Source of the DNA: Candidatus Mnemosynella bozhongmuii
GTDB lineage: Archaea > Halobacteriota > Archaeoglobi > Mnemosynellales > Mnemosynellaceae
Direction of reading: 5' to 3'
DNA: 20,696 bases
Assembly: GCA_014361165.1 (NCBI GenBank)
Contig: JACIWD010000052.1
Span: 1 to 20,696 of the forward strand
The notes beneath the pieces are model-generated. The model searched no databases. It was not told the DNA's origin and saw nothing but the letters and a program-made list of their open reading frames with translations. Both the position numbers and the translations under genes were made by a program. The first letter of the stretch is position 1; the number at the start of each line of letters is the position of its first letter. This document shows positions 7,064-15,036 of this stretch, piece after piece.

Positions 7064-8653
7064 ATGACCCTGAGAAGAGCTGCATTCCTGATGAGTCTTG
7101 CTGTAATTCTTCTCTTGATCACCCAGCCAGCACTCGGAGCTGTTTCAGGAGGACCTGAATTTGAAGTTATGCTCGCCGGCCAGACGGAGTTTCCCGCGAA
7201 TGAAACTGTTAATGTGGTTCTGCTCATAGTGAATGAGGGCAAGGTGAACTGGGCATCAAGTGCATCTCCAGAGATTCTTGAGATTCTCGCAAATCAGAGT
7301 GCATGGGCATATGATGTTTTTGCCCAGATGAAGAGCACGGATGAGATTGCTGTGAGGAGCGAGAAGCAGTTCGTGGGAACAATTCCGAATGGATATGCGA
7401 GAACCGTGACCTTTGAGATCTCAATAAAGGATGTTCCCGAAGGAGAATATCTTGTCCCTCTTGAGCTTGAATACAGAGAGCTTGAGGACGTCTATCCAGT
7501 CTTCAGCGGAGCTCAGATTGAATACCACTATGTCTGGGCTGAGAGGACAGAAACAATCTACGTTCCGATAAAAGTTGTCAGAGAATTTCAGCCAGAAGTC
7601 CTCTCTGTTGAGTCATCCTCCACGGTTCCGGGTGGAATTGCAGAAATTCAGCTGATTGTGAGGAATAACGGGACTTCTGAAGTTCATGACGTGGAATTTC
7701 AGATTGTTCCCTCCACCTTCATAACTCCTCTCAACACCCAGTTTGTGGAGAGGATTTCACCCGGAGATGTTTTCAATCTCAGCTTCAGAGTTCTCATCTC
7801 CGAGAACGCCGCTCCTTCCGAGGTTCAGATGATGCTGAAATACAGCTACAAGGATGAGCTTAACAAGAAGAAGGAGGGCTTCAAGACCTTCAATCTGAGA
7901 ATCCTCGATAAACCGGACATCTCTGTAGAAATTCTCAGCTCCAGGCTGGTTGCAGGAGCGGAAGGTTCTCTTGAACTGAAGCTGAAAAATCAGGGAGATG
8001 TTGTGATGAAGAACATTATTGTTGCGGTGACTCCCTCGCCTCCGATAACCACATCTGACACGAGATACATCGAGAGCCTCTCTCCCGGAGAGGAGATTCA
8101 GATCAGCTTCAAGCTCTCTGTTCTCTCCTCCGCAAAAGAAGGAACCTATCCGCTGAATCTGATCATCTCGTATGAGGATGAGGATGGAAATGCGAAGGCT
8201 CCTGTCAGAGAGACCATAGGAGTTCCGGTTAAATCGAAACCGGAGTTCAGCGTTGTTAAGGTGGTCTCAGAACTCAAACCGGGAAGAACATCGGTAATAG
8301 AGGTGCATTACAGGAATGATGGAGATGAGACTGTTTACAATGCGGTTGCCAGACTGAGCATAGTTGATCCGTTCAGTTCGAGCGATGATTCGGCGTATCT
8401 CGGAACCATCGAACCCGGAGAGGTGAAGGTTGCGAAATTCAGGATTGATGTTGATGACGATGCGATTCCAAAGGAGTACGTGCTGAACTCCCAGATAAAA
8501 TACGAGAATTCAGAGGGAGATACCGTTATATCAGAGACCATAAAGGTTCCGCTGAAAGTTGAGGAGAGGACCCAGAATCCTCTGGGCGTGGTTCTCCTGA
8601 TTGTAGCTGTGGTGATTGCTGCTGGAGCATACTATCTATGGAGAAGAAGATGA
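7064..8653 (+). CDS. secreted, membrane-anchored protein with repeated beta-sandwich domains (S-layer/NEW3/CARDB-like, COG1361 type)
   Basis: The 529-residue product has an N-terminal signal peptide (RR at 4-5, hydrophobic core about 7-21, ALGA near 23-26), a long extracytoplasmic part, and a C-terminal membrane helix (about 505-525) followed by WRRR. The middle has at least three repeats of about 110 residues, each with a strand like VSSELKPGRTSVIEVHYRN, a GD or GT turn, and an ...IEPGEVKVAKFRI...LNSQIKYENSEGD segment, typical of NEW3/CARDB-like immunoglobulin-type domains found in archaeal S-layer-related proteins. The stop is followed after 17 bases by an RND exporter gene, so it may act outside the membrane as a partner or adaptor of that exporter. 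Function is inferred from location only. Confidence 0.8.
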   Translation: MTLRRAAFLMSLAVILLLITQPALGAVSGGPEFEVMLAGQTEFPANETVNVVLLIVNEGKVNWASSASPEILEILANQSAWAYDVFAQMKSTDEIAVRSEKQFVGTIPNGYARTVTFEISIKDVPEGEYLVPLELEYRELEDVYPVFSGAQIEYHYVWAERTETIYVPIKVVREFQPEVLSVESSSTVPGGIAEIQLIVRNNGTSEVHDVEFQIVPSTFITPLNTQFVERISPGDVFNLSFRVLISENAAPSEVQMMLKYSYKDELNKKKEGFKTFNLRILDKPDISVEILSSRLVAGAEGSLELKLKNQGDVVMKNIIVAVTPSPPITTSDTRYIESLSPGEEIQISFKLSVLSSAKEGTYPLNLIISYEDEDGNAKAPVRETIGVPVKSKPEFSVVKVVSELKPGRTSVIEVHYRNDGDETVYNAVARLSIVDPFSSSDDSAYLGTIEPGEVKVAKFRIDVDDDAIPKEYVLNSQIKYENSEGDTVISETIKVPLKVEERTQNPLGVVLLIVAVVIAAGAYYLWRRR

Positions 8654-8670
8654 ACTGAGAAGGGGTTTCA

Positions 8671-10911
8671 ATGTTCTCCGAACTCCTCGGAAGAATAGCA
8701 GAGTTCATTGCAGAAAAACCGGGAGTGATCGTCTCGATAACAGCAGTGATTCTCATCATCTCCGCGATCTCTGCCTCAAACGTGGAGTTCGGAGGCATGG
8801 ATTATGAGGAGTTCTTTCCGCCCGGAGATGAGGTTTACACCCAGAACATTCTCTATGAGAAGAACTTTGGAGTTGAGGAGAGCGCATTCATTTTCATAAA
8901 AGCCGATGACGTTGTGAAGAGAGACATCTATGAATACATGCTGGAACTTGAGGAGAACCTGAGAGAGCTCGATGAGGTCAGGAGCACCATATCTCCGGCT
9001 TCAATAATCACCGAGCTGAACAACGGAACACTTCCAGATGATGAGACCCTTCTGAGAGTTCTCTCGGAGAAATATGCATCGGGTCTCCTTCCAGAGGATT
9101 CAATGGCTCTCATCATGGTGCAGCTCTCAACAGGAGATGAGGAGAAAGTTGCGGAGGAGCTGGAAAGAGCAGTTGATTTCATACCAAAACCGGCGGGAGT
9201 GACTGTTGAGCTCACAGGAACTCCGATGTTACAGCATCAGATAACTCAGGAGACTCAGGAGAATCTCAGATTCACCTCCTCTCTCTCCATCGTCTTCATG
9301 ATTCTGATCCTCTTCATAACCTTTAGCGGTGCTGTGAGAAGAAAGCTAACTGCATTCATTCCGCTTCTCATCTCAATCTTCACCGTCCTCATTCTCGTTG
9401 GTTATCTTCCGCTTCTCGGAGTGAGGATAACGAGCATAATTTCTGCGACGATTCCGATACTCATAGGGCTCGCAATTGAATATTCCGCGCAGATTCAGAG
9501 CAGATATGAGGAGGAGAGGAGAGATGGAAAGGACAGAGATGAAGCGGTTGTTCTGTCAGTTACCAGAACAGGAATTGCGGTTGTCATGGCGATGCTCACA
9601 ACAGTGATAGGATTCCTCTCAATGGCAGCACCCAGAATTCCCACCCTTGCATGGTTCGGAATTATCATGTCAGCCGGTCTGATGATCGCGTATGTTCTCT
9701 CAGTAACCTTCCTTCCCGCAATCCTGAAGTGCATTGACAGAGGAGCGGAAAAGGTTTCCAGGAGAGAGGATGAAACGGGAGTTCTTGAGAGAGTTCTTGA
9801 AGTCATCTCGGAATTCACGGCCTCGAATCCGAGGAAGATTCTTGCAATTGCAATCATTCTGATTCTCCTCGGCTCATATGCCTCAACCGGGATAAAGCTT
9901 GAGACGGATACCAAGAAGTATGCTCCCTCTGACCTTCCCGCAATGGTCAGATTCAGAGAGCTTGAGAGGGTTGCAGGAGGCCAGTACATCTTCACGCTTG
10001 TTCTGAGCGTTGATGAGGTGAATGTTGAGACGCTCAGAAAGGCGGATGAGCTTGCAAATTACATAGTTGAGAAAGAAGAGCTGGTTTACAGATATGATTC
10101 CCTCTCCTCGCTCATGAAGCAGTTTCTCGGAAGAATACCGGAGAGCGATACCGAACTTCAGTACATCCTCAGCAGAGTTCCGGAAGAACAGCTCACGAGA
10201 TATCTTTCCGGAAATCTGATAGCAATAAACTTCTACTCAAACGCGGACACCCATGATGAGAGAGTGGATCTCTGGAGAAACATCGAAGAGGATGTGAGAT
10301 TTTTCGGGTGGAGTGGAGATTTCTATCTGACAGGCAGCTCTGTTATCATGGCCCATCTCGGAGAGGTGATGAGAGGGAGCCAGCGATACATGACGGCTGT
10401 TGCCTATTTCCTGATTGTCATTCTTCTCTTCTCTGTCTACAGATCCCTCACAAGAGCTCTTACACCGCTTGTTGCCATAACAACGGTCATAGGAGCTACA
10501 AATCTTTTCATGTATCTGCTCGGAATAAAGCAGACGATGATTTCAATTGCGCTCAACTCAATCATCCTCGGGCTCGGAATAGACTTCTCAATACATGTGA
10601 CAGAGAGATACTTCGAGGAGCGCGAGAGATACTCTCCGATAGATTCGGTCAGAAGAACAATTGAGAGAACCGGAAAAGCCATAGTGACTTCTGCCCTGAC
10701 AATGGCGGGAGGATTCGGTGCAACAAGCTTCTCAACCTTCCCTGCTCTGAGCGATTTCGGAATTCTTGCACTTATAGCAATTTTCTTCAGCCTCTTCTCG
10801 GCTCTAACAGTCGTTCCAGCTTTCCTCATGATTTCTGAAAGATTCAGAAACAGAGGAATCTCTCAGGCTATGAAAAACTTTCAGATGACTGGCAACATTG
10901 AAGTATCATGA
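8671..10911 (+). CDS. RND/MMPL family transporter (HAE3-like exporter)
   Basis: This 746-residue protein has the duplicated RND layout: a first membrane helix near residues 16-35, a large external loop to about 200, five helices to about 360, then a seventh helix near 390-410, a second external loop to about 580 and five more helices to about 735. The two fourth-helix-type motifs with proton-relay acids are GLAIEYSAQIQSRYEEE (from 266; E270) and GLGIDFSIHVTERYFEE (from 634; D638). The length and symmetry fit the hydrophobe/amphiphile exporter-3 and MMPL families of archaea, which export lipids, hopanoids or other hydrophobic molecules; the substrate here is unknown. It follows the secreted beta-sandwich protein by 17 bases and is opposite the TrmB-type regulator. 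Confidence 0.9.
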   Translation: MFSELLGRIAEFIAEKPGVIVSITAVILIISAISASNVEFGGMDYEEFFPPGDEVYTQNILYEKNFGVEESAFIFIKADDVVKRDIYEYMLELEENLRELDEVRSTISPASIITELNNGTLPDDETLLRVLSEKYASGLLPEDSMALIMVQLSTGDEEKVAEELERAVDFIPKPAGVTVELTGTPMLQHQITQETQENLRFTSSLSIVFMILILFITFSGAVRRKLTAFIPLLISIFTVLILVGYLPLLGVRITSIISATIPILIGLAIEYSAQIQSRYEEERRDGKDRDEAVVLSVTRTGIAVVMAMLTTVIGFLSMAAPRIPTLAWFGIIMSAGLMIAYVLSVTFLPAILKCIDRGAEKVSRREDETGVLERVLEVISEFTASNPRKILAIAIILILLGSYASTGIKLETDTKKYAPSDLPAMVRFRELERVAGGQYIFTLVLSVDEVNVETLRKADELANYIVEKEELVYRYDSLSSLMKQFLGRIPESDTELQYILSRVPEEQLTRYLSGNLIAINFYSNADTHDERVDLWRNIEEDVRFFGWSGDFYLTGSSVIMAHLGEVMRGSQRYMTAVAYFLIVILLFSVYRSLTRALTPLVAITTVIGATNLFMYLLGIKQTMISIALNSIILGLGIDFSIHVTERYFEERERYSPIDSVRRTIERTGKAIVTSALTMAGGFGATSFSTFPALSDFGILALIAIFFSLFSALTVVPAFLMISERFRNRGISQAMKNFQMTGNIEVS

Positions 10912-10928
10912 TGCGATGATTAGTAACG

Positions 10929-11726
10929 ATGGTCGTGTTCGATAACCACATGCATCTCGACCCGAAAGGAAGGTTTCTTGAAGCTCTGAAAGAGTTTAAA
11001 AGAGCCGGTGGAACGCACGTTGCCCTTGTTTCAAAGCCATATGAAGTCGGGAACTACGAAAAGCAGTTTGAGGAGCATCTGAAGGTTGTGAAGAGAGCGG
11101 AAGAGCTCGTGAAGGTTCTTCCTGTATTCGGAGTTCACCCGGCTGAGATAAGCATCCTCTCCGAGCATTATGGTGTTCAGAGAGCTGAGGAGATCATGAA
11201 AAGAGGTCTGGAGCTCGCTGGAAAGATGGTTGAAGAAGGGAAAGGAGTTGCAATCAAATCGGGAAGACCTCACTATCAGGTTTCAGAGGAGCTCCGGGAG
11301 GCGAGCAACAGAATTATGAGGTTTGCCATGGAAGTGGCGAGAGACTGCGACTGTGCAGTCCAGCTACACACGGAAAGCGCAACGGAGAAGACCTTCGAAG
11401 AAATTGAGAGGATGAGAAGGGAAGTTGGACTTCGGGAGTGGAGGGTTGTGAAGCATTACTCGCCTCCGATTCCAAATGAGGGAGACTTCATAGCGAGATC
11501 GATTCTTGCCTCGAGAAGAAATCTCGAACATGCTGTGAAAATGAGGAATTTTCTTCTTGAGACGGATTACATAGATGATCCGGAAAGACCCGGTGCGGTC
11601 CTCTCACCAAAGAGCGTTCCGAGATTCACGAAAAAGCTTCTTGAGCTCGGCTATGAAGACATCGCGGAAGTCATTCACAGGGAATTTCCTGAAAAGGTCT
11701 ACGGGGTGGAGATGAGGGATGATTGA
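10929..11726 (+). CDS. TatD-like metal-dependent hydrolase (COG1099-type)
   Basis: This 265-residue TIM-barrel protein has the amidohydrolase/TatD metal-site pattern: H7-M-H9 near the N terminus, the GVHPAE segment (68-73), H147 in QLHTES, H176 in VKHYSPP and D213 in ETDY. Classical TatD nucleases have a Glu in an AIGE-G motif on strand 4; here the segment reads VAIKSGRPHY, with Lys110 and no Glu, which recalls the carboxylated-lysine site of phosphotriesterase-type amidohydrolases. The substrate is unknown; TatD proteins proper are DNases. The gene follows the exporter by 17 bases and its last 8 bases overlap the start of mcm, so it is probably translated with mcm, hinting at a DNA-related role. 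Confidence 0.82.
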   Translation: MVVFDNHMHLDPKGRFLEALKEFKRAGGTHVALVSKPYEVGNYEKQFEEHLKVVKRAEELVKVLPVFGVHPAEISILSEHYGVQRAEEIMKRGLELAGKMVEEGKGVAIKSGRPHYQVSEELREASNRIMRFAMEVARDCDCAVQLHTESATEKTFEEIERMRREVGLREWRVVKHYSPPIPNEGDFIARSILASRRNLEHAVKMRNFLLETDYIDDPERPGAVLSPKSVPRFTKKLLELGYEDIAEVIHREFPEKVYGVEMRDD

Positions 11727-14298
11727 GACAACACACTGGGATGAGTTCCTGAGAAGGTATTGCGATAAGAAGATATCCGAGGTGATCCACTCGGGTAAGA
11801 AGAGTCTGGAGATATCCTATGGAGACATCTTCAAATTTGATTCTGATTCCGCAAAAAGGCTGATAGACGAACCCGAGGAGGTTCTCAGAGAGATTAAAGA
11901 GGCTCTCGGCAGATATGTGACTTATGTCGAGGCTGACCTTCAGAAGCTCCATGTAAGAATCACGGAAGTTGATAACAAAAAGCTCATAAGAGATATCAGA
12001 AGCGAGGACATAGGAAAGTTCATCGCTGTTGAGGGTCTCGTCAGAAAGGTCACAGAGGTGAGACCCAGGCTTGTTGAGGCAAGTTTCCTCTGCGAGAAGT
12101 GTGGAAGTGTGATTAGAATTGAGCAGAACGGTTCAAAGCTGATAACTCCGCAGAAGTGCTCCAATGAGTTCTGCAACGGTACAAAGTTCAGGCTTCTTCC
12201 AGAAGAGTCCAAATTTGTTGATTCCCAGCGAATAAGAATTCAGGAATCTCCTGAAGACCTGAAGGGTGGAGAACAGCCCCAGATGATAGATGTTGTTCTC
12301 GAGGACGATCTCAGCGGAACTGTTGCTCCGGGTGATAAGATAGTTGTGAACGGAATTCTCAGAGCCTATCCCAGGGAGGGAAGACAGGCAAAGAGCAATG
12401 TCTTCGACATCTACATAGAGGGGAATTCAATTGAAATAAAGGAGCAGGAGTTCGAGGATCTGGAGATAACCAGAGAGGATTACGAGAAGATCATGGAGCT
12501 TGCGAAAGATCCGGATATATGCGAGAAGATCATAAACTCCATTGCTCCCTCAATCTACGGATACAGGGAGATAAAAGAGGCGATTGCACTTCAGCTATTC
12601 TCAGGAGTCCCAAAGATTCTTCCGGATGGTTCGAGGATTAGAGGAGACATCCACATCCTTCTCGTTGGAGACCCGGGAATAGCAAAGTCCCAGCTTCTGC
12701 GATATGTTGTCCAGCTTGCTCCGAGAGGGATTTACACAAGCGGAAAAAGCAGCACCTCTGCTGGTTTGACTGCAACCGCAGTCAGAGATGAATTTGGAGA
12801 GGGGAGATGGACACTTGAAGCCGGAGCTCTTGTTCTCGCTGACAAGGGAATTGCAGCTGTGGATGAGATTGACAAGATGAGTCCTGAAGACAGAAGCGCT
12901 CTGCACGAGGCAATGGAACAGCAGAGCTATCATCCATCCTTCGAGATTGTTCTCGCCGACGGGACGAAGAGGAGAATTGGAGAGCTCGTGGATGAACTGT
13001 TTGAGAGATTTCCGGAGAGGATAATCAGAGGTGTTAACTGCGAGATCCTCAGAACTGATGGGCTGAATCTGGAGCTCCTGACCACTGATTTCAGAGAGGT
13101 CTTCAGAACGAAAGCTGACAGAATCAGCAGACATGCTGCTCCGGAGAACTTCGTGAGAATAAGATACTCCAACGGGTCAGAGATTCTCGTAACTCCGGAA
13201 CATCCTGTTTTCGTGATGAAAAATGGTGAAATATCGACGGTGGAGGCAAGAGAGGTTGAAAAGGGTGTCTCCGTTCCCGGTTTTGATGAGGCTGAGAGGA
13301 GGATCATCGAGCTGAAAGTTGAAGAGGTTGAGATCCTTCCGAACCAGGGTGAGCTGAGAACTGAATGGGTTTATGATGTGACGGTTGAACCGACTCACAC
13401 ATTCATATCTCACGGACTTGTTCTTCACAACACCGTAAGCGTTGCAAAGGCAGGAATAACCGCAACTCTTAAAACGAGGTGCTCGCTTCTTGCTGCAGCC
13501 AATCCAAAAAGTGGAAGATTTGATCCGCATGAGATGATTGCCACCCAGATCAACATGCCTCCGACGCTTCTCTCGAGATTTGACCTGATCTTCCCGATGA
13601 TGGACACTCCATCAAAGGAACGCGATGAGATGATCGCAAGACATATTCTCAGCGTTCACTATGCCGGAGAGCTTGATGCGATAAAGAGAAACTTTGTCGC
13701 CTCAAGAATAAGAGAGGATGATGTTGAGGAGGCGATGAAAGTCATTCAGCCACCGATAGAGCCATCTCTCCTCAGGAAATACATAGCATATGCAAGAAGG
13801 ACAATCTTTCCAGTCCTTTCCGAGGAGGCAAGAAAGAGGCTTGAGGAATACTATGTCGGTCTCAGAAGACAGGCCGAGAGTGGAGACGCACCAATTCCGA
13901 TAACCGCGAGACAGCTTGAAGCTCTGATAAGGCTCTCCGAAGCAAGTGCAAGAATGAGGATGAGCGAGGTTGTTGAGATCGAGGATGTTGAGAGAGTTAT
14001 CAGGATAATGGAAGGATGTCTCAGAAAGGTCGGAATTGATCCCGAAACGGGAAGAATGGATATAGACACGATTACAACCGGAGTGACGAAGAGTCAGAGG
14101 GACAGAATAAAGATGATAATCGACATCATAAAAGAGCTTGAAGGGGAGGAGGGAGCCAGAGAGTCGGATGTTCTGGAAAGGGCAGAGGAGCTTGGAATAC
14201 CGAAGCACAGGGCTGCTGAGATCATCTCAAATCTGATAAGAAACGGTGAGATCACAACACCCAGATACGGTTATCTCAGGCTTGTGACAAGATACTGA
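11719..14298 (+). CDS. mcm: replicative DNA helicase MCM, interrupted by an in-frame mini-intein
   Basis: The 859-residue precursor is the archaeal MCM helicase that unwinds DNA at replication forks as a hexamer. The N-terminal domain carries a zinc site C125-x2-C128...C147-x4-C152. The AAA+ core has Walker A GDPGIAKS (317-324), Walker B AAVDEID (379-385) and the arginine finger in SRFD (619-622). A C-terminal winged helix ends the protein (about 790-855). Residues 403-571 are an intein; after excision the extein is 690 residues, normal for archaeal MCM. The insertion falls between EAMEQQ and TVSVAKAGI, a very conserved stretch shortly after Walker B. The ATG at 11719 overlaps the TatD-like gene by 8 bases. 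Next comes aIF2-beta after 37 bases. Confidence 0.97.
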   Translation: MIETTHWDEFLRRYCDKKISEVIHSGKKSLEISYGDIFKFDSDSAKRLIDEPEEVLREIKEALGRYVTYVEADLQKLHVRITEVDNKKLIRDIRSEDIGKFIAVEGLVRKVTEVRPRLVEASFLCEKCGSVIRIEQNGSKLITPQKCSNEFCNGTKFRLLPEESKFVDSQRIRIQESPEDLKGGEQPQMIDVVLEDDLSGTVAPGDKIVVNGILRAYPREGRQAKSNVFDIYIEGNSIEIKEQEFEDLEITREDYEKIMELAKDPDICEKIINSIAPSIYGYREIKEAIALQLFSGVPKILPDGSRIRGDIHILLVGDPGIAKSQLLRYVVQLAPRGIYTSGKSSTSAGLTATAVRDEFGEGRWTLEAGALVLADKGIAAVDEIDKMSPEDRSALHEAMEQQSYHPSFEIVLADGTKRRIGELVDELFERFPERIIRGVNCEILRTDGLNLELLTTDFREVFRTKADRISRHAAPENFVRIRYSNGSEILVTPEHPVFVMKNGEISTVEAREVEKGVSVPGFDEAERRIIELKVEEVEILPNQGELRTEWVYDVTVEPTHTFISHGLVLHNTVSVAKAGITATLKTRCSLLAAANPKSGRFDPHEMIATQINMPPTLLSRFDLIFPMMDTPSKERDEMIARHILSVHYAGELDAIKRNFVASRIREDDVEEAMKVIQPPIEPSLLRKYIAYARRTIFPVLSEEARKRLEEYYVGLRRQAESGDAPIPITARQLEALIRLSEASARMRMSEVVEIEDVERVIRIMEGCLRKVGIDPETGRMDIDTITTGVTKSQRDRIKMIIDIIKELEGEEGARESDVLERAEELGIPKHRAAEIISNLIRNGEITTPRYGYLRLVTRY
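12925..13431 (+). other. mini-intein within MCM (169 aa, Ser1, no homing endonuclease)
   Basis: The segment from S403 to N571 interrupts the MCM motif EAMEQQ|TVSVAK and has intein splicing blocks. Block A begins SYHPSFEIVLADG, so the first nucleophile is Ser rather than the commoner Cys. Block B is the SEILVTPEHPVF stretch with T492-x2-H495. Block F is VYDVTVEPTHTFIS and block G ends GLVLHN, giving penultimate His570 and terminal Asn571; the first C-extein residue is Thr572. At 169 residues there is no room for a LAGLIDADG endonuclease and no such motif is seen, so it can splice but should not home on its own. MCM (CDC21) inteins of similar size are known in other archaea. All splice-critical residues appear intact. 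Confidence 0.93.
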
Positions 14299-14302
14299 TG
14301 GG

Positions 14303-14315
14303 GAATATTAAAATA
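14303..14315 (+). promoter_or_regulatory. TATA-like element before the aIF2-beta gene
   Basis: AATATTAAAATAC lies in the 37-base gap between mcm and the aIF2-beta gene, with its centre about 26 bases before the ATG at 14336. Transcription from it would start at, or a few bases ahead of, the start codon. A purine-rich GAGGGGAG also precedes the ATG, so both leaderless and Shine-Dalgarno-type initiation are possible. It suggests that the translation gene cluster has its own promoter besides read-through from mcm. Confidence 0.5.
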
Positions 14316-14335
14316 CTTCGAGGGGAGAGAGAAGA

Positions 14336-14743
14336 ATGATGGACGAATACGAAGAGCTGCTGAACAGAGCATATTCGAGACTTCCCGAGAAGGTTCTCAG
14401 AAGGGAGAGGTTCGAGGTTCCGAAAGTCAGGAGAAGCTATGAGGGGAACAAGACAGTGATTCACAACTTCAAGGACATCGTCGAGAGGCTGAACAGAGAC
14501 CAGCAGCATGTTTACAAATATCTTGTGAAGAATCTCGGGACTGCAGGGATAATTCAGGGTTCCAAACTCGTTCTTCACGGAGTATTTCAGACAGAGGAGA
14601 TCGAGGAGGTCATCAACGATTATCTCAGAGAATACGTCATCTGTCCGGAATGCAAGAGTCCTGACACGCACATAGAGAAGGAGGGGAGGGTCTCCTATCT
14701 CCAGTGCGATGCCTGCGGAGCAAGACACCCGTTGAGAGGATGA
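14336..14743 (+). CDS. translation initiation factor aIF2 subunit beta
   Basis: The 135-residue protein is the beta subunit of archaeal initiation factor 2, the heterotrimer that brings initiator Met-tRNA to the ribosome. The N-terminal helix binds the gamma subunit (EYEELLNRAYSRLPE), the central alpha-beta domain contains FKDIVERLNRDQQHVYKYLVKNLGTAG, and the C-terminal zinc ribbon has C103-x2-C106 and C124-x2-C127. Length and order match the family. Two ATG codons stand in tandem (14336 and 14339); either could be used. Its stop overlaps the start of the DUF424 gene, beginning a chain of overlapping translation-related genes up to 18501. Confidence 0.96.
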   Translation: MMDEYEELLNRAYSRLPEKVLRRERFEVPKVRRSYEGNKTVIHNFKDIVERLNRDQQHVYKYLVKNLGTAGIIQGSKLVLHGVFQTEEIEEVINDYLREYVICPECKSPDTHIEKEGRVSYLQCDACGARHPLRG

Positions 14744-15036
14744 TGCTCGCGAAAAGATACAGGACTGAGAAGGAATTTCTTGTCGCGGTCTGCGACAAGG
14801 AGCTTCTCGGGAAAACACTCAAAGAGGGGGAATTCTCTTTTTACGTCTCCCCTGAATTTTACGGAGGAGAGGAGATCACAGAGGAGGAGCTGAAGGATCT
14901 TCTTGAAAGTGCCACAATAGCAAATCTAATAGGACACAGATGTGTTTCGATTGCAATAGAAGCAGGGATTATTGATGAGGAGATGGTTCTCTTCATTCAG
15001 GGCGTCCCTCATGCCCAGATGGTGAGGATGTTATGA
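14740..15036 (+). CDS. DUF424 domain-containing protein
   Basis: This small protein of 97-98 residues matches the archaeal DUF424 family (KRYRTEKEFLVAVCDKELLGKTLKEG at the N terminus, then FYVSPEFYGGE and ANLIGHRCVSIAIEAGIIDE...GVPHAQM). The start is one of two tandem ATG codons at 14740 and 14743, overlapping the aIF2-beta stop, with GAGAGG directly before; a longer frame to 14704 is open but would lie inside the zinc ribbon of the preceding gene and lacks family support. The function of DUF424 is not established; its conserved place beside aIF2-beta and NMD3 points to translation or ribosome assembly. Its stop overlaps the NMD3 start by four bases. Confidence 0.85.
   Translation: MMLAKRYRTEKEFLVAVCDKELLGKTLKEGEFSFYVSPEFYGGEEITEEELKDLLESATIANLIGHRCVSIAIEAGIIDEEMVLFIQGVPHAQMVRML

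Noticed and set aside
12601..13134. Open frames on the minus strand across the MCM intein
   Set aside because: They are antisense to continuous MCM and intein coding sequence, show no motifs, and the intein blocks leave no doubt about the plus strand.
12925..13431. Homing endonuclease inside the intein
   Set aside because: The segment is only 169 residues and has no LAGLIDADG or HNH pattern; its size is taken up by the splicing domain.
14704..14739. Longer N terminus for the DUF424 protein starting at 14704
   Set aside because: It lies entirely inside the aIF2-beta zinc ribbon codons, has no ribosome binding site of its own, and family members begin at the tandem ATG near 14740.
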